Assembly (NCBI GenBank): GCA_963712825.1
Contig: CAVQJP010000024.1
Coordinates: 124,001-188,000 of the forward strand
Length of the DNA: 64,000 bases
Direction of reading: 5' to 3'
From: AP-15 sp963712825
GTDB lineage: Bacteria; Pseudomonadota; Alphaproteobacteria; ATCC43930; CGMCC-115725
Of this stretch, positions 9,089 to 17,872 are shown piece after piece (position 1 is the first letter of the stretch; each line of letters begins with the position of its first letter). The notes under the pieces are model-generated. The model saw only the letters and a program-made list of their open reading frames with translations. It was not told the origin of the DNA and ran no database searches. Position numbers and translations under genes: made by a program.

Positions 9089-10507
9089 ATGCCAGACCCC
9101 GACGCCGCCGCCCGCAACGCATTGCGCCTGATCGGACCCGACCCGCAGAACTGGGTCCCCGACCGGCCGGGCATCGACCATAACGTGATGATCGCCGGCG
9201 CCGGGCAGAGCGGCTGCGCCTTTGCGTTTGCGCTGCGCCGCGCCGGGATCGGCAGGGTCGCGGTTATCGACATGGCGGCCGACGAGGCGGGCGCCGGCAT
9301 CTGGCGCAACGCGGCGCGGATGAACGTGTTGCGCACGGCCAAGACTTTGCCGGGGCCGGAAAACGGCATCGCCGCGCTCAGCTTTCAGGCGTGGTACGAG
9401 GCGCGGCACGGGGCCGACGCCTATACAGCGTTCGAGCGCATCCCGCGCGAGGCCTGGGCGGAGTATCTCGCCTGGTACCGGCGCTTTCTTGGGATCCCGG
9501 TGCGCTACAGCACCCGTCTCAGCCGAATAGAGCCGGCCGAGGATCACTTCCGTTTGCATCTCGAAATCGACGGCGCGGCGCGGGTCGAGACCGCGCGCAA
9601 GGTGATCCTCGCGACCGGGTTCGCCGGCGGCGGCGGGACCTATCTTCCGACCGGTGTAACCGAGGCGCTGCCGGAACAGCTTTACGCGCACACCGCGGAC
9701 GAGATCGACTTCGCGGCATTGCGCGGCAAGGCGGTCGCGGTGATCGGCGGTGCGGCGTCGGCGTTCGACGCGGCCGGCGTGGCGCTCGAAGCGGGGGCGG
9801 GGTCGGTCGATTTGTTCGCGCGGCGGCCGGTGCTGGCGTCGGTGCCGGTGGCGCGGGTGCGCGGCTATCCCGGCGCCTACGACAACTACCCCGAACTGCC
9901 CGACGCGGTGCGCTGGCATCAGGCGATCCGTTTTCGCCGCGCCGGCTCGACGGCACCCGCCGACGCGATCGAACGGGTGCTGCGCTTTCCCAGTTTCCGT
10001 CTGCACCTTGCCGCCCCGTGGCTTGTGGCGCGCGAGGAGAGCGGCCGGATCGCGGCGGAAGCGGCCGACGGCGCGTTTCGTTTTGATTTCGCGATCCTCG
10101 GCACCGGCTATTTTGTCGACCCCGGCGCGCGGCCCGAGCTCGCCGATTTTGCCGGCGAGATTTTATTGTGGCGCGACCGCTTCGCGCCGCCGGCCGACGA
10201 AGCAGACGGTTTCCTCGGCGCTCACCCCTATCTCGGGCTCGGTCACGAATATCTGGAGAAGACGCCCGGCAATGCGCCCTTTCTGAGCGACATCCACGTC
10301 CAGAATCCGGCCGGGTTTGTCAGCTTTGGGGTCCCGGTCGGCGACGTGCCGAGCATGAAGCGCGGCCTTCCCGCCGTAACCCAGCGCATCAGCCGCGACC
10401 TGTTCTTTGCCGACTTCGCGGCCCACGCCCAGCGCCTCACCTCCGACATCGCCCCCGAATACCCCAAATCGCTCTACGCCGCCGCGGTGTGGCGCGTACC
10501 GGCTTGA
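9089..10507 (+). CDS. FAD-dependent (flavin-containing) monooxygenase
   Basis: The product of about 472 residues has an N-terminal FAD Rossmann motif GAGQSG (residues 37-42) and a second dinucleotide site VIGGAASAFDAAG in the middle, as in class B flavin monooxygenases. A late ILGTGYFVDP matches the conserved ATG-like strand of this group. It would use NADPH and oxygen to oxygenate a small substrate in the cytosol. The ATG chosen has GAGGAG nine bases upstream; an in-frame ATG at 9068 is also possible. It is divergent from the CmcJ-like gene. Confidence 0.85.
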   Translation: MPDPDAAARNALRLIGPDPQNWVPDRPGIDHNVMIAGAGQSGCAFAFALRRAGIGRVAVIDMAADEAGAGIWRNAARMNVLRTAKTLPGPENGIAALSFQAWYEARHGADAYTAFERIPREAWAEYLAWYRRFLGIPVRYSTRLSRIEPAEDHFRLHLEIDGAARVETARKVILATGFAGGGGTYLPTGVTEALPEQLYAHTADEIDFAALRGKAVAVIGGAASAFDAAGVALEAGAGSVDLFARRPVLASVPVARVRGYPGAYDNYPELPDAVRWHQAIRFRRAGSTAPADAIERVLRFPSFRLHLAAPWLVAREESGRIAAEAADGAFRFDFAILGTGYFVDPGARPELADFAGEILLWRDRFAPPADEADGFLGAHPYLGLGHEYLEKTPGNAPFLSDIHVQNPAGFVSFGVPVGDVPSMKRGLPAVTQRISRDLFFADFAAHAQRLTSDIAPEYPKSLYAAAVWRVPA

Positions 10508-10761
10508 GGGGCGTTCGCCATCCGCCTGCTGACAACGTCCTTCCCGGTTTTCCGCAAGCGCGCCGCGTTCGCGGCAAAACCCGCTTCCCTGGCGGAATTC
10601 GGCGCCGCTGGCGCGAACCCGACGGCACGATCTACGAATGGGACTACCAGCATGGAACAGTCGAAGCCTATGATCGCCGAGGGTTTCATCTGGGCGAATA
10701 CGACCCTTCTTCCGGGGTGCAGACGGGCCCCGCCGTGATGGGGCGTGCTGTGGAGCCATAA
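10489..10761 (+). CDS. Orphan colicin E3/pyocin S6-type cytotoxic ribonuclease domain
   Basis: This reading frame overlaps the 3' end of the monooxygenase and encodes about 85 residues resembling the colicin E3 nuclease domain: a basic stretch IRRRWREPDG, then TIYEWDYQHGTVEAYD and FHLGEYDPSSG. The colicin E3 catalytic Asp, His and Glu are all present, as DYQHGTVE encoded at 10642-10665. The family cleaves 16S rRNA at the decoding site. No translocation, receptor or delivery region is attached. The start is uncertain: GTG 10489 or TTG 10504, with no clear ribosome site. Its stop overlaps the next start (TAATG), the usual toxin-immunity arrangement. It may be a silent cassette or a remnant. Confidence 0.72.
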   Translation: MARTGLRGVRHPPADNVLPGFPQARRVRGKTRFPGGIRRRWREPDGTIYEWDYQHGTVEAYDRRGFHLGEYDPSSGVQTGPAVMGRAVEP

Positions 10762-11024
10762 TGATGGGGATCACATACAAGCTGGTAGGATACGACCGGG
10801 AGAGCGAGACGCTTGCGGTGGAACATATCCTGCCCGCCGGCACCGCAGGGCGCGCGAAAGTCATCGCGGGGATTGCCCATCGGCCGGAAATCATCGGCGA
10901 CTGGCCGCTTTCTACCGCTCAGGCTGCGCGCATTGCCGAGAGCATCCGAGAAGCGGTTGATCTCGGCCGCTACGATTGGTTTCTCGAACCTTATTACCCG
11001 GCCGAGGCCGACCAACCGACGTAA
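10761..11024 (+). CDS. Small protein, probable immunity partner of the E3-type nuclease
   Basis: The 87-residue product, net acidic towards its ends, begins MMGITYKLVGYDRES and ends near WFLEPYYPAEAD. No close family was recognised. Immunity function is inferred from position: it starts inside the stop codon of the nuclease domain (TAATG), has GGAG five bases upstream, and has the size and acidity expected of an immunity protein for a basic nuclease. It does not visibly match the colicin E3 immunity protein itself. ATG 10764 is an alternative start. Confidence 0.6.
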   Translation: MMGITYKLVGYDRESETLAVEHILPAGTAGRAKVIAGIAHRPEIIGDWPLSTAQAARIAESIREAVDLGRYDWFLEPYYPAEADQPT

Positions 11025-11364
11025 GCCGCCATTCCTGACCCTCCGCGCCAAAAGGCTCAACGCCGGCGCGGTGTGGCGGTCCAGCGAAAGCGGCATCACG
11101 CCAAACCGAGGAACACGGCAAGCGACCGGTTGATGGCAACGAGGGTCGCGTCGTCGACACGGCCGATTACTGGCCGATTCGCTCGCGGCGAGGGGTTTGC
11201 GGATCCGAGAACGCGAGACCGACGTCAGCCTGCACCTCCGGTCGCTACATGTAGCGCAGGCGGAGAGGGTCGCAAACTGGTTAGCGGGACGCAGCGGATC
11301 GCTGCAAACCGGCGGGGTTTGCTCGCGATTGCCGAGGCTCCCAGTGGAGGTGGTTCGTCCCCCG
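11025..11364. other. Intergenic, no gene recognised
   Basis: About 340 bases between the probable immunity gene and the convergent esterase gene. Short open frames here have no recognisable content and no ribosome site. It may be decayed sequence from the same toxin cassette, but nothing supports that directly. Confidence 0.5.
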
Positions 11365-12327
11365 CTATGACGCGGTCATCCCCGCGCGCAATGCCGCAGC
11401 ACACTCGCCGAGCGCTCGGCGCGCGGTGCCGATCAGCCTCCCGTAGCGAATAAAGCCGTGGTTGATGCCGTCATAGACCTTCAGCGCGTGCGGCACGCCG
11501 GCGTCCTTCAGCGCCGCGGCGAGGCGGTGGCTGTCGTCCTGCAGCGGGTCGAGGCTGCCGACGATCAGATGCGCCGGCGGCAGCCCCTTTAGGTCGCCGA
11601 GGATCGGGGCGGCGCGCCAATCCTGCTGCTGCTGCGGATTTTCGAGATAGGTCTCCCAGATCCACCGCATCTGGGTCTGCGACAGCCCGGCGCCTTGCCC
11701 AAAACGCTGCCATGACGGGCTCTCGCTGTCGGTCGAGTAGACGCCGTAGGCCAGCAGCATGAATCGCACCGCGCGTACCCCCTCGTCGCGCAGCGCCATC
11801 GCCGCGGCGAGCGCCAGGTTGGCGCCGGCCGAGTCGCCGCCGACCGCGAGCCGGGTCGGGTCGATGCCGAGCCCGGCGCCTTCGCGCGCGGCAAGCCGGG
11901 TCATCGCCACCATTTCCTCAAACGCCTTTGGGAAGCGGTGCTCGGGCGACAGCTTGTAGTCGACCGACAACGCCGCCACCCCCGATTGCCGCACCAATTC
12001 GCGCAGCATCGCGTCCCAGGACGGCAGGCTGCCCTGCATAAACCCGCCGCCATGGGCATAGACGAGCAGCGGCGGCCGCTCGGCGCCGTCGGGCAGATAG
12101 AGGCGGCACGGCACCTGGCCGTGCGGTCCCGGCATGCCGAGGTCGCGCTCGTGCTTCAGCGGCACCGAGCCTTCGCCGAGAAAGGCGCCGACGCGGTCCT
12201 GCGCGGCGCGGACGTCGGCGAGCGGCGCCTGGGTCCGGTCGGGCACCACATAGCCGTTCTTCTGCAGCAGCTGCCCCGCCGCTGTGAGTTCCGGGTCGAC
12301 CCAGGGTGTCGCGTCATTCATTGCCAT
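11365..12327 (-). CDS. Alpha/beta hydrolase, hormone-sensitive lipase (HSL) family
   Basis: The 320-residue esterase has the HSL oxyanion motif HGGG (residues 92-95), the nucleophile elbow GDSAG with Ser166, an acid in VGSLDPLQDD and the catalytic His in GINHGF. These enzymes hydrolyse short-chain carboxylic esters. The start MAMNDATP follows GGAGA. It lies downstream of, and on the same strand as, the broken CoA-transferase gene, with about 80 bases between them. Confidence 0.92.
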   Translation of the reverse strand: MAMNDATPWVDPELTAAGQLLQKNGYVVPDRTQAPLADVRAAQDRVGAFLGEGSVPLKHERDLGMPGPHGQVPCRLYLPDGAERPPLLVYAHGGGFMQGSLPSWDAMLRELVRQSGVAALSVDYKLSPEHRFPKAFEEMVAMTRLAAREGAGLGIDPTRLAVGGDSAGANLALAAAMALRDEGVRAVRFMLLAYGVYSTDSESPSWQRFGQGAGLSQTQMRWIWETYLENPQQQQDWRAAPILGDLKGLPPAHLIVGSLDPLQDDSHRLAAALKDAGVPHALKVYDGINHGFIRYGRLIGTARRALGECAAALRAGMTAS

Positions 12328-12409
12328 TCTCCGATCCTTGCGCGGGGCCGATTTAACCCCGCCGCCGGGCCGCCCCGCAACCCCTGCCCGCGCGGCTGGG
12401 CTCCGCGGC

Positions 12410-13613
12410 TCAGCCGATGATTCCGGCCTCGCGCATCGCCCGGATCTCGGCTTCCGGGTAGCCGGCTTCGCGCAGGATCTCCGCGCTGTGCTCGCCGACA
12501 TCAGGGGCTGGGCGGGGCGGCAGCTTGTCCTGCCCAGCGATCCACAACGGGCTGTTGACGGTCAGCGAGCTGCCGTCGGTGAACGGCACCAACGCCTCGC
12601 TGGCGAGTATCTGCTCGTCCTCGTGGATTTCGTCCATGTCGGCGACAATGCCGAAAATCAGCCCGGCCTCGTCGAGAATACGCCGCCATTCGGCCTGGTC
12701 GCGGCGCGGCAAAGATGTCGTCGAGGATCGGGATCAGCGGCTGGGCATGGGCCTCGCGCGCGGCGTGCGTGGCAAACCGCGGGTCTTCGAGCGCCGCTGA
12801 GTCGATGCACTCCTTGAACTTGTCCCAGCGCCATTCGTCGGCGGCGATCGACAGCAGGACCCAGCGGTTGTCGCGGCAGCGGTAATGGATCCGCAGCGCG
12901 TTGACGCCGCGCTCGCGCGGCGGCTGCGGCACGACCTTTTCGCCGCACAACGCCGCCTGCACCGAGCAGCCGTTCGCCCACAGCCCGTTCGCCAGCAGTG
13001 ACGAGCCGACATAGGCGCCCTTGCCGGTGCGCTCGCGCTGATAAAGTGCTGTCACGATCGCGCCATAGGTGCCCATCGCCGAGGGATGGTCGCCCATGCC
13101 CGGCAACGACCGCGCCGGCGCCGCTTCCTCGCCGGCGCGCACCAGATGCATCAGGCCGGAGCGCGCCCACCACGCGGTCGCGTCAAAGCCCGGCTTGTCG
13201 GTTTCGGGACCGGTTTCGCCGTAGCCGGTGAACGAGGCATAAATCAGCCGGTCGTTCAGCGGGGTCAATTCGTCATAGGTGATGCCAAGCCGGCGGCGCA
13301 CCGGCGGCGGATAATTGGTGATGAACACGTCGGCCTCGGCGACGAGCCGGCGCAACACCGCCTGCCCCTCCGGCAAACGCAGGTCGAGCGCCAGGCTGCG
13401 CTTGTTGCGGCCGTCGAGCACAAACCCGGGATTGCCGGGGCGACCCGGCCCGATCGCCGGCTGGGCGCGGCGGCGGTAGGGGTCGCCCGCCCCGGGCGGC
13501 TCGATCTTTACCACCGCGGCGCCAAAATCCGACATCACCGTCGCCGCCGCCGGCCCGGCAATAAAGCTGGCGCAGTCGATCACTTTCAACCCGTCGAAGA
13601 CGCGCCCGCTCAT
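12410..13613 (-). pseudogene. CaiB/BaiF family III CoA-transferase, frameshifted
   Basis: The N-terminal part (start MSGRVFDGLKVIDCASF, residues 1 to about 300) is a typical family III CoA-transferase, including the catalytic aspartate in GMGDHPSAMG (Asp175). Reading then leaves phase around 12698-12712: the upstream frame continues as basic nonsense to 12501, while the correct C-terminus (AEWRRILDEAGLIFG, ending at 12410) is in the next frame. Removing one base restores a full protein of about 400 residues. Either a recent pseudogene or a one-base sequence error. Intact members move CoA between carboxylic acids. Confidence 0.85.
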
Positions 13614-13741
13614 CCCATTCCTCCCCGCTGCCGGACGCACGCCGGCAAGCGCCGCCGCCCGCGAGACCCGCGCTAGCGACGAGGATCGGGGCATCGGCCG
13701 GCCGGGTCAACCCGCGCGCGCCGCCTTGCCGCGATCGGCGG

Positions 13742-14134
13742 TCAGGCAGCCGGGGGTCGGTCGGCGGGTGGGATCAGCGCCGCCGCGACTCGGCGATCCT
13801 CGGCGAGGAGGACATTGAAAGTGCGGCAGGCGGCCCCGGTCGCCATCGGTTCGAGCGCTATTCCCTCGGCCTTCAGCGCTGTGCGCAATTCGCGCTCGGT
13901 CCCGGTCATGCGGCTGCCGAGCCCGAGCAGCAGGATCTGCACTCCGCCATGCTCGACGACCGGCCGCAGGCTCGGCGCCGTCACCGCGTCCGGTTCCGAG
14001 ATCGTCCACGGCAAGGTCAGATCGGGAAACACCAGCACCGGCCCGCGCCAGATCACGCCCGCGATGCGGAATCCGCTCGGTCCGTAGCGCTCGATAAGCT
14101 GGCGGCCGGCCGGGACAAGCGGGGTCAGCTCCAT
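13742..14134 (-). CDS. Mth938-like domain protein
   Basis: The 130-residue protein belongs to the Mth938/DUF498 family; recognisable elements are FRIAGVIWRGPVLVFPD and VQILLLGLGSRM. The biochemical role is not settled. Its position directly behind secF is conserved in alphaproteobacteria and supports the assignment. The gene starts 12 bases after the secF stop, so it is probably cotranscribed with secDF. Confidence 0.85.
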   Translation of the reverse strand: MELTPLVPAGRQLIERYGPSGFRIAGVIWRGPVLVFPDLTLPWTISEPDAVTAPSLRPVVEHGGVQILLLGLGSRMTGTERELRTALKAEGIALEPMATGAACRTFNVLLAEDRRVAAALIPPADRPPAA

Positions 14135-14146
14135 CGCCGCGCCACG

Positions 14147-15097
14147 TCAGCGCGCCCGCGAGGCCGGCGCCGGTGCGGCTTCGCCCGACCGCGCGATCGC
14201 GGCGCGGTTCGGCCGCACGTAGTAGAGAATCGGGGCGGCGATAAACAGCGACGAATAGGTGCCGATCACGACACCCCACAGCATCGCGATGCTGAAGTTG
14301 CGCAACACCTCGCCGCCGAGAAACAGCAGCGACAACACCGCCAGCGCCACCGTGCTGACGGTAAGAATCGTGCGCGACAAGGTCTCGTTCAGCGCCAGGT
14401 TGATCAGCTCGGAAAGCGGCATGCGCGGATATTTGCGCATCGATTCGCGCACCCGGTCATAGATCACGACGGTGTCGTTGACCGAGTAGCCGGCGACGGT
14501 GAGGATCGCGGCCAGGGTCGTCAGGTCGAATTCCAGGTGGAACAGCGCAAACAGGCCGACGGTCGTCACCACGTCGTGCACCGTCGAGATCATGCCGCCG
14601 ATGCCGAACTGCCACTCGAAGCGAAAGCCGATGTAGATCGCGATCGCCACCAGCGCGAGGGCCGTCGCGGTGACACCGGCGCGGATCAGCTCGGCCCCGA
14701 CGCTCGGCCCGACGACCTCGGTCCGGCGGTAGTCGATGCCCGGTCCCAGCGCCTGGCGCGCCGCCTCGACCGCCTTTTCCTGTGCCGCGTCGCCGCCCGG
14801 CTGGCGCGGCAGGCGGATCAAGACGTCGGTCGGCGGCCCAAAGCCCTGCAGCGAGGCGTCGCCGAGATGCAGCGCGTCGAGCTTTTGCCGCATTTGAGCG
14901 AGATTTGCCGGGCCCGGACTGACCCGCACCTCCATCAATGTGCCGCCGACAAAGTCGATGCCGTAATTGAGCCCGACGGTCAGGAACAACCCGATCGACA
15001 GCACAGCCAACAGTCCGGAAAAGGCAAATCCGAACTTGTGCCATCTCATAAAGTCGATCTTCGGCGTGCGCCGGATGACGATCAGCGGTCTCAGCAT
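14147..15097 (-). CDS. secF: Protein translocase subunit SecF
   Basis: The 316-residue inner-membrane protein has one N-terminal transmembrane helix, the conserved GIDFVGGTLMEVR strand at the start of the periplasmic domain, and a C-terminal bundle of five helices including GYSVNDTVVIYDRVRE, the RND/SecF signature. With SecD it uses the proton gradient to pull exported proteins through SecYEG. It follows secD by 27 bases. Confidence 0.96.
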   Translation of the reverse strand: MLRPLIVIRRTPKIDFMRWHKFGFAFSGLLAVLSIGLFLTVGLNYGIDFVGGTLMEVRVSPGPANLAQMRQKLDALHLGDASLQGFGPPTDVLIRLPRQPGGDAAQEKAVEAARQALGPGIDYRRTEVVGPSVGAELIRAGVTATALALVAIAIYIGFRFEWQFGIGGMISTVHDVVTTVGLFALFHLEFDLTTLAAILTVAGYSVNDTVVIYDRVRESMRKYPRMPLSELINLALNETLSRTILTVSTVALAVLSLLFLGGEVLRNFSIAMLWGVVIGTYSSLFIAAPILYYVRPNRAAIARSGEAAPAPASRAR

Positions 15098-15124
15098 GAT
15101 TGGGTCACAGCAAGTTTATTCCGG

Positions 15125-16702
15125 TCAGATCGGGATCGCCCGCGGCTTCCACCGCCGCGCCCAGGTGACGATCAGCAGCCGGGTAACCAGGATCGAGGAA
15201 AACAGCGAGGTCAAGACGCCGATGCTCAAGGTCACGGCAAAGCCTTTGACCGGGCCCGAGCCCAGCCAGAACATCAAGGCACCAGCGACGAGGGTGGTTA
15301 TGTGGCTGTCGAGGATGGTGCCGAAGGCGCGTTTGAACCCGGCGTCGAGCGCCGAGAGAATGGTGCGCCCGGCGCGCACCTCCTCGCGGATGCGTTCGTA
15401 GATCAAGACGTTGGCGTCGACCGCCATGCCCATCGTCAAGGCGATGCCGGCGATGCCGGGCAAGGTCAGGGTCGCGCCGATCAGCGTCAGGCTGCCGAGC
15501 ATCAGACACAAATTAAAGAACAGCGCGATGTCGGCAAAGATGCCGAAGAGGCCATAGAACAGCACCATGAACACGACGACGAGGGCCACGCCGACAATGC
15601 AGGCAGTCGTGCCGGCACGGATCGAATCGGCGCCGAGACCCGGGCCGACGGTGCGCTCTTCGAGGATCGTTATCGGCGCCGGCAAGGCCCCGGCGCGCAA
15701 CAAGAGCGCGAGGTCGCTCGCCGACTGCACGGTAAAGCTGCCTGAAATGATGCCGGACCCGCCGAGGATGGCCTCGCGGATGACGGGCGCGCTGATCACC
15801 TTGTTGTCGAGGACGATCGCAAACGGCTTGCCGACATTGTCCCGCGTTGCGTCGCCAAAGCGCCGCGCCCCCTCGGCGTCGAAGCGAAAGCTGACGACCG
15901 GCTCGTTGTTCTGAAAATTCGGCTGCGCGTCGACCAGCATGTCGCCGCCGACCATGACCCGCTTGCGCACCACATAGGCGCTGGGGCCGACCCGCGCCGC
16001 CTCGCTCTGCGCCGCCGGCAGAATCTCGTCGCCGGGGGGCAGATGCCCGCTGCGCGCGTCTTCGAGCGAGGCGCCGGTGTCGACCAGCTGAAATGTCAGC
16101 TTGGCGGTTTGGCCGAGCAGCGCCTTGACGTGCTCGGGATTGTCGACGCCCGGCAACTGCACGAGGATGCGGTCCTGTCCCTCGCGTTCGATCGTCGGCT
16201 CCTTGGTGCCGGTTTCGTCGATGCGCCGACGGATGATCTCGATCGACTGGTCGACCGCCTGCCGGCGGCGGGTCTCGGTCGCGACCGCGCTGAACTGCAC
16301 CGCGCCCGCGCCGTCCGCCGCGATGTTGACGGTGAGGTCGGGGTCGATCTTGGCCAGGGCCTGGCGCGCGTCGTCGATACGCCCCGGCTCACGGATTTTG
16401 AACACGATCGCGTCGCCTTTGACCGCCAGGCCGGTGTAGCCGATGTTGGCGTCGAGCAACGCGTTGCGGACGGTGTCGACCAGCGAGTTGAGCCGTTCGC
16501 GCTCGGCCGCCGCCACATCGACTTCGAGGAGCAGGTAGGAGCCGCCGCGCAAATCGAGGCCGAGCGCCACCTGCTTGTGCGGCACAAAGCTCGGCAATCG
16601 GTCGAGCGCCGACGGGCTCACCAGGTTTGGCGCCGAGAACAGCACGCCGAGCGCGCAGACCGCGCAGATCAGCAGAATCTTCCAGTTGGCGAAGTACAGC
16701 AT
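15125..16702 (-). CDS. secD: Protein translocase subunit SecD
   Basis: The 525-residue protein has a first helix at residues 7-27, then the P1 periplasmic domain opening LGLDLRGGSYLLLEVD, the transmembrane entry PGLGADSIRAGTTA and the SecD signature MAVDANVLIYERIREE. It is the partner of SecF in the accessory translocase complex. Upstream lie the small WxxGxW protein and yajC, the usual third partner. Confidence 0.97.
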   Translation of the reverse strand: MLYFANWKILLICAVCALGVLFSAPNLVSPSALDRLPSFVPHKQVALGLDLRGGSYLLLEVDVAAAERERLNSLVDTVRNALLDANIGYTGLAVKGDAIVFKIREPGRIDDARQALAKIDPDLTVNIAADGAGAVQFSAVATETRRRQAVDQSIEIIRRRIDETGTKEPTIEREGQDRILVQLPGVDNPEHVKALLGQTAKLTFQLVDTGASLEDARSGHLPPGDEILPAAQSEAARVGPSAYVVRKRVMVGGDMLVDAQPNFQNNEPVVSFRFDAEGARRFGDATRDNVGKPFAIVLDNKVISAPVIREAILGGSGIISGSFTVQSASDLALLLRAGALPAPITILEERTVGPGLGADSIRAGTTACIVGVALVVVFMVLFYGLFGIFADIALFFNLCLMLGSLTLIGATLTLPGIAGIALTMGMAVDANVLIYERIREEVRAGRTILSALDAGFKRAFGTILDSHITTLVAGALMFWLGSGPVKGFAVTLSIGVLTSLFSSILVTRLLIVTWARRWKPRAIPI

Positions 16703-16761
16703 TTACCAAAACCCGAAGGCCGGCGGCGGGTGGCGCCGCCAGCCCGTTCAGAACTCCCAAA

Positions 16762-17154
16762 TCAGCGCCGCCAATGGCCCGCGACCCAGACCCAGCGATG
16801 ACCGTTCCAGCGCCAATGCCCGCCGGTCCAATGCCAATGATACCGCCCTCGCGGGTGGGGTGGCCGAACCTCGTGGCGCGGCGGCGGGGGCGGCGCGCGA
16901 TGATGCGGCGCCGGAGCGCCCGATGGCGGCGGACCCTCCGATGGCGGCGGGGCATTGCCCGATGGGGATGGGCCAGGCGGCGGGGAGGGCGGCGGATTGG
17001 CTGACGGCGGCGGGCTGCCCGAGGACGGCGGCGGGCTCGCGGATGGCGACGGCGGACTGGCCGCGGGCGGCGGCGCCTGCTGCGCCAAAGCGGCTCGCAA
17101 CGGAAAGGCCAAGGCCGCCAGCGCGGCGCCCAGAACGACACGTCGATTGTGCAC
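16762..17154 (-). CDS. Secreted Pro-rich protein with C-terminal WxxGxW repeats
   Basis: From a GTG with GGAG seven bases upstream, the product is about 130 residues: a signal peptide ending around ALAQQ, a long low-complexity Pro/Ser tract, a His/Pro-rich stretch and a C-terminal block HWHWTGGHWRWNGHRWVW that fits the WxxGxW repeat family of surface or periplasmic proteins. An ATG at 17229 would add a basic extension before the signal peptide and is less likely. It is inserted between yajC and secD, which is not the usual arrangement. Function unknown. Confidence 0.75.
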   Translation of the reverse strand: MHNRRVVLGAALAALAFPLRAALAQQAPPPAASPPSPSASPPPSSGSPPPSANPPPSPPPGPSPSGNAPPPSEGPPPSGAPAPHHRAPPPPPRHEVRPPHPRGRYHWHWTGGHWRWNGHRWVWVAGHWRR

Positions 17155-17270
17155 TGCAACACTCCATTTTCGGACGAGGGACGGCTCGCCTGCCGGCGCA
17201 TAACGCCGCTTGCGGCCGGACGCGTCCATTCGATTTTTTGCTGCCGGTCACGTCTTCTACGGCGGCTGCG

Positions 17271-17663
17271 TCACTCCTTGGTTTCCACCTTGGCGCGCGC
17301 CTGCTCCTTCTGCTTGGCGGCCTCCCGCGCCGCGGCCGGGTCGGGCTTGGCCAGGACGTTGGTGATCGTGCTGCGCACGACCCGAACCCGAACCCCGTCG
17401 GCGATGTCGACGCTGACCTCCTCCGCGCCGTCGACGCGGACCACCGTGCCGATGATCCCGCCGCCGGTTACCACTCGGTCGCCGCGGCGCAGCGCGTCGA
17501 GCGTCGTGCGATGGTCTCGCGCCTTCTTTTGCTGCGGCCGGATCAAAAGGAAATAGAACACGACAAAGATCAGCACCAATGGCAGGAACTGCAGCAATGC
17601 GCCTTGGTTGTCGAACATGCTCGACAGGCCGGTTCCCTGGGCATAGGCGGTGGAGATCAGCAT
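17271..17663 (-). CDS. yajC: Preprotein translocase subunit YajC
   Basis: The 130-residue single-pass membrane protein has a helix around LLQFLPLVLIFVVFYFLLI, followed by the family hallmark RPQQKKARDH and the soluble domain GDRVVTGGGIIGTV. It associates with SecDF. The start MLISTAYAQ is chosen because the conserved short N-terminus begins there. It begins the yajC-secD-secF-Mth938 direction and is divergent from the DUF815 ATPase. Confidence 0.95.
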   Translation of the reverse strand: MLISTAYAQGTGLSSMFDNQGALLQFLPLVLIFVVFYFLLIRPQQKKARDHRTTLDALRRGDRVVTGGGIIGTVVRVDGAEEVSVDIADGVRVRVVRSTITNVLAKPDPAAAREAAKQKEQARAKVETKE

Positions 17664-17872
17664 TGGCGTCGAGCCTCGAAACCATGCGCCGCGGCGATAC
17701 AACAGGGCGCGCGCGCCTGTGGCGGCAAAACCGTCGGCCGCCCGGCAGCGCGATAGGTACGCGATGCCCGGTTAAAGAGCAATGGGCGGGTGCTCGGCGC
17801 ATTTGCCGTGCTGCGCGCGTGTGATAGCTTGCCGCCGCCCCCCAAATTCATCAGCCCCTTCCCGGACGAGCG

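Noticed and set aside
13949..15745. Long plus-strand open frame of about 600 codons opposite secF/secD
   Set aside because: It is the complement of well-supported secD and secF genes, with Arg/Gln/Asp-rich noise typical of antisense frames in GC-rich DNA.
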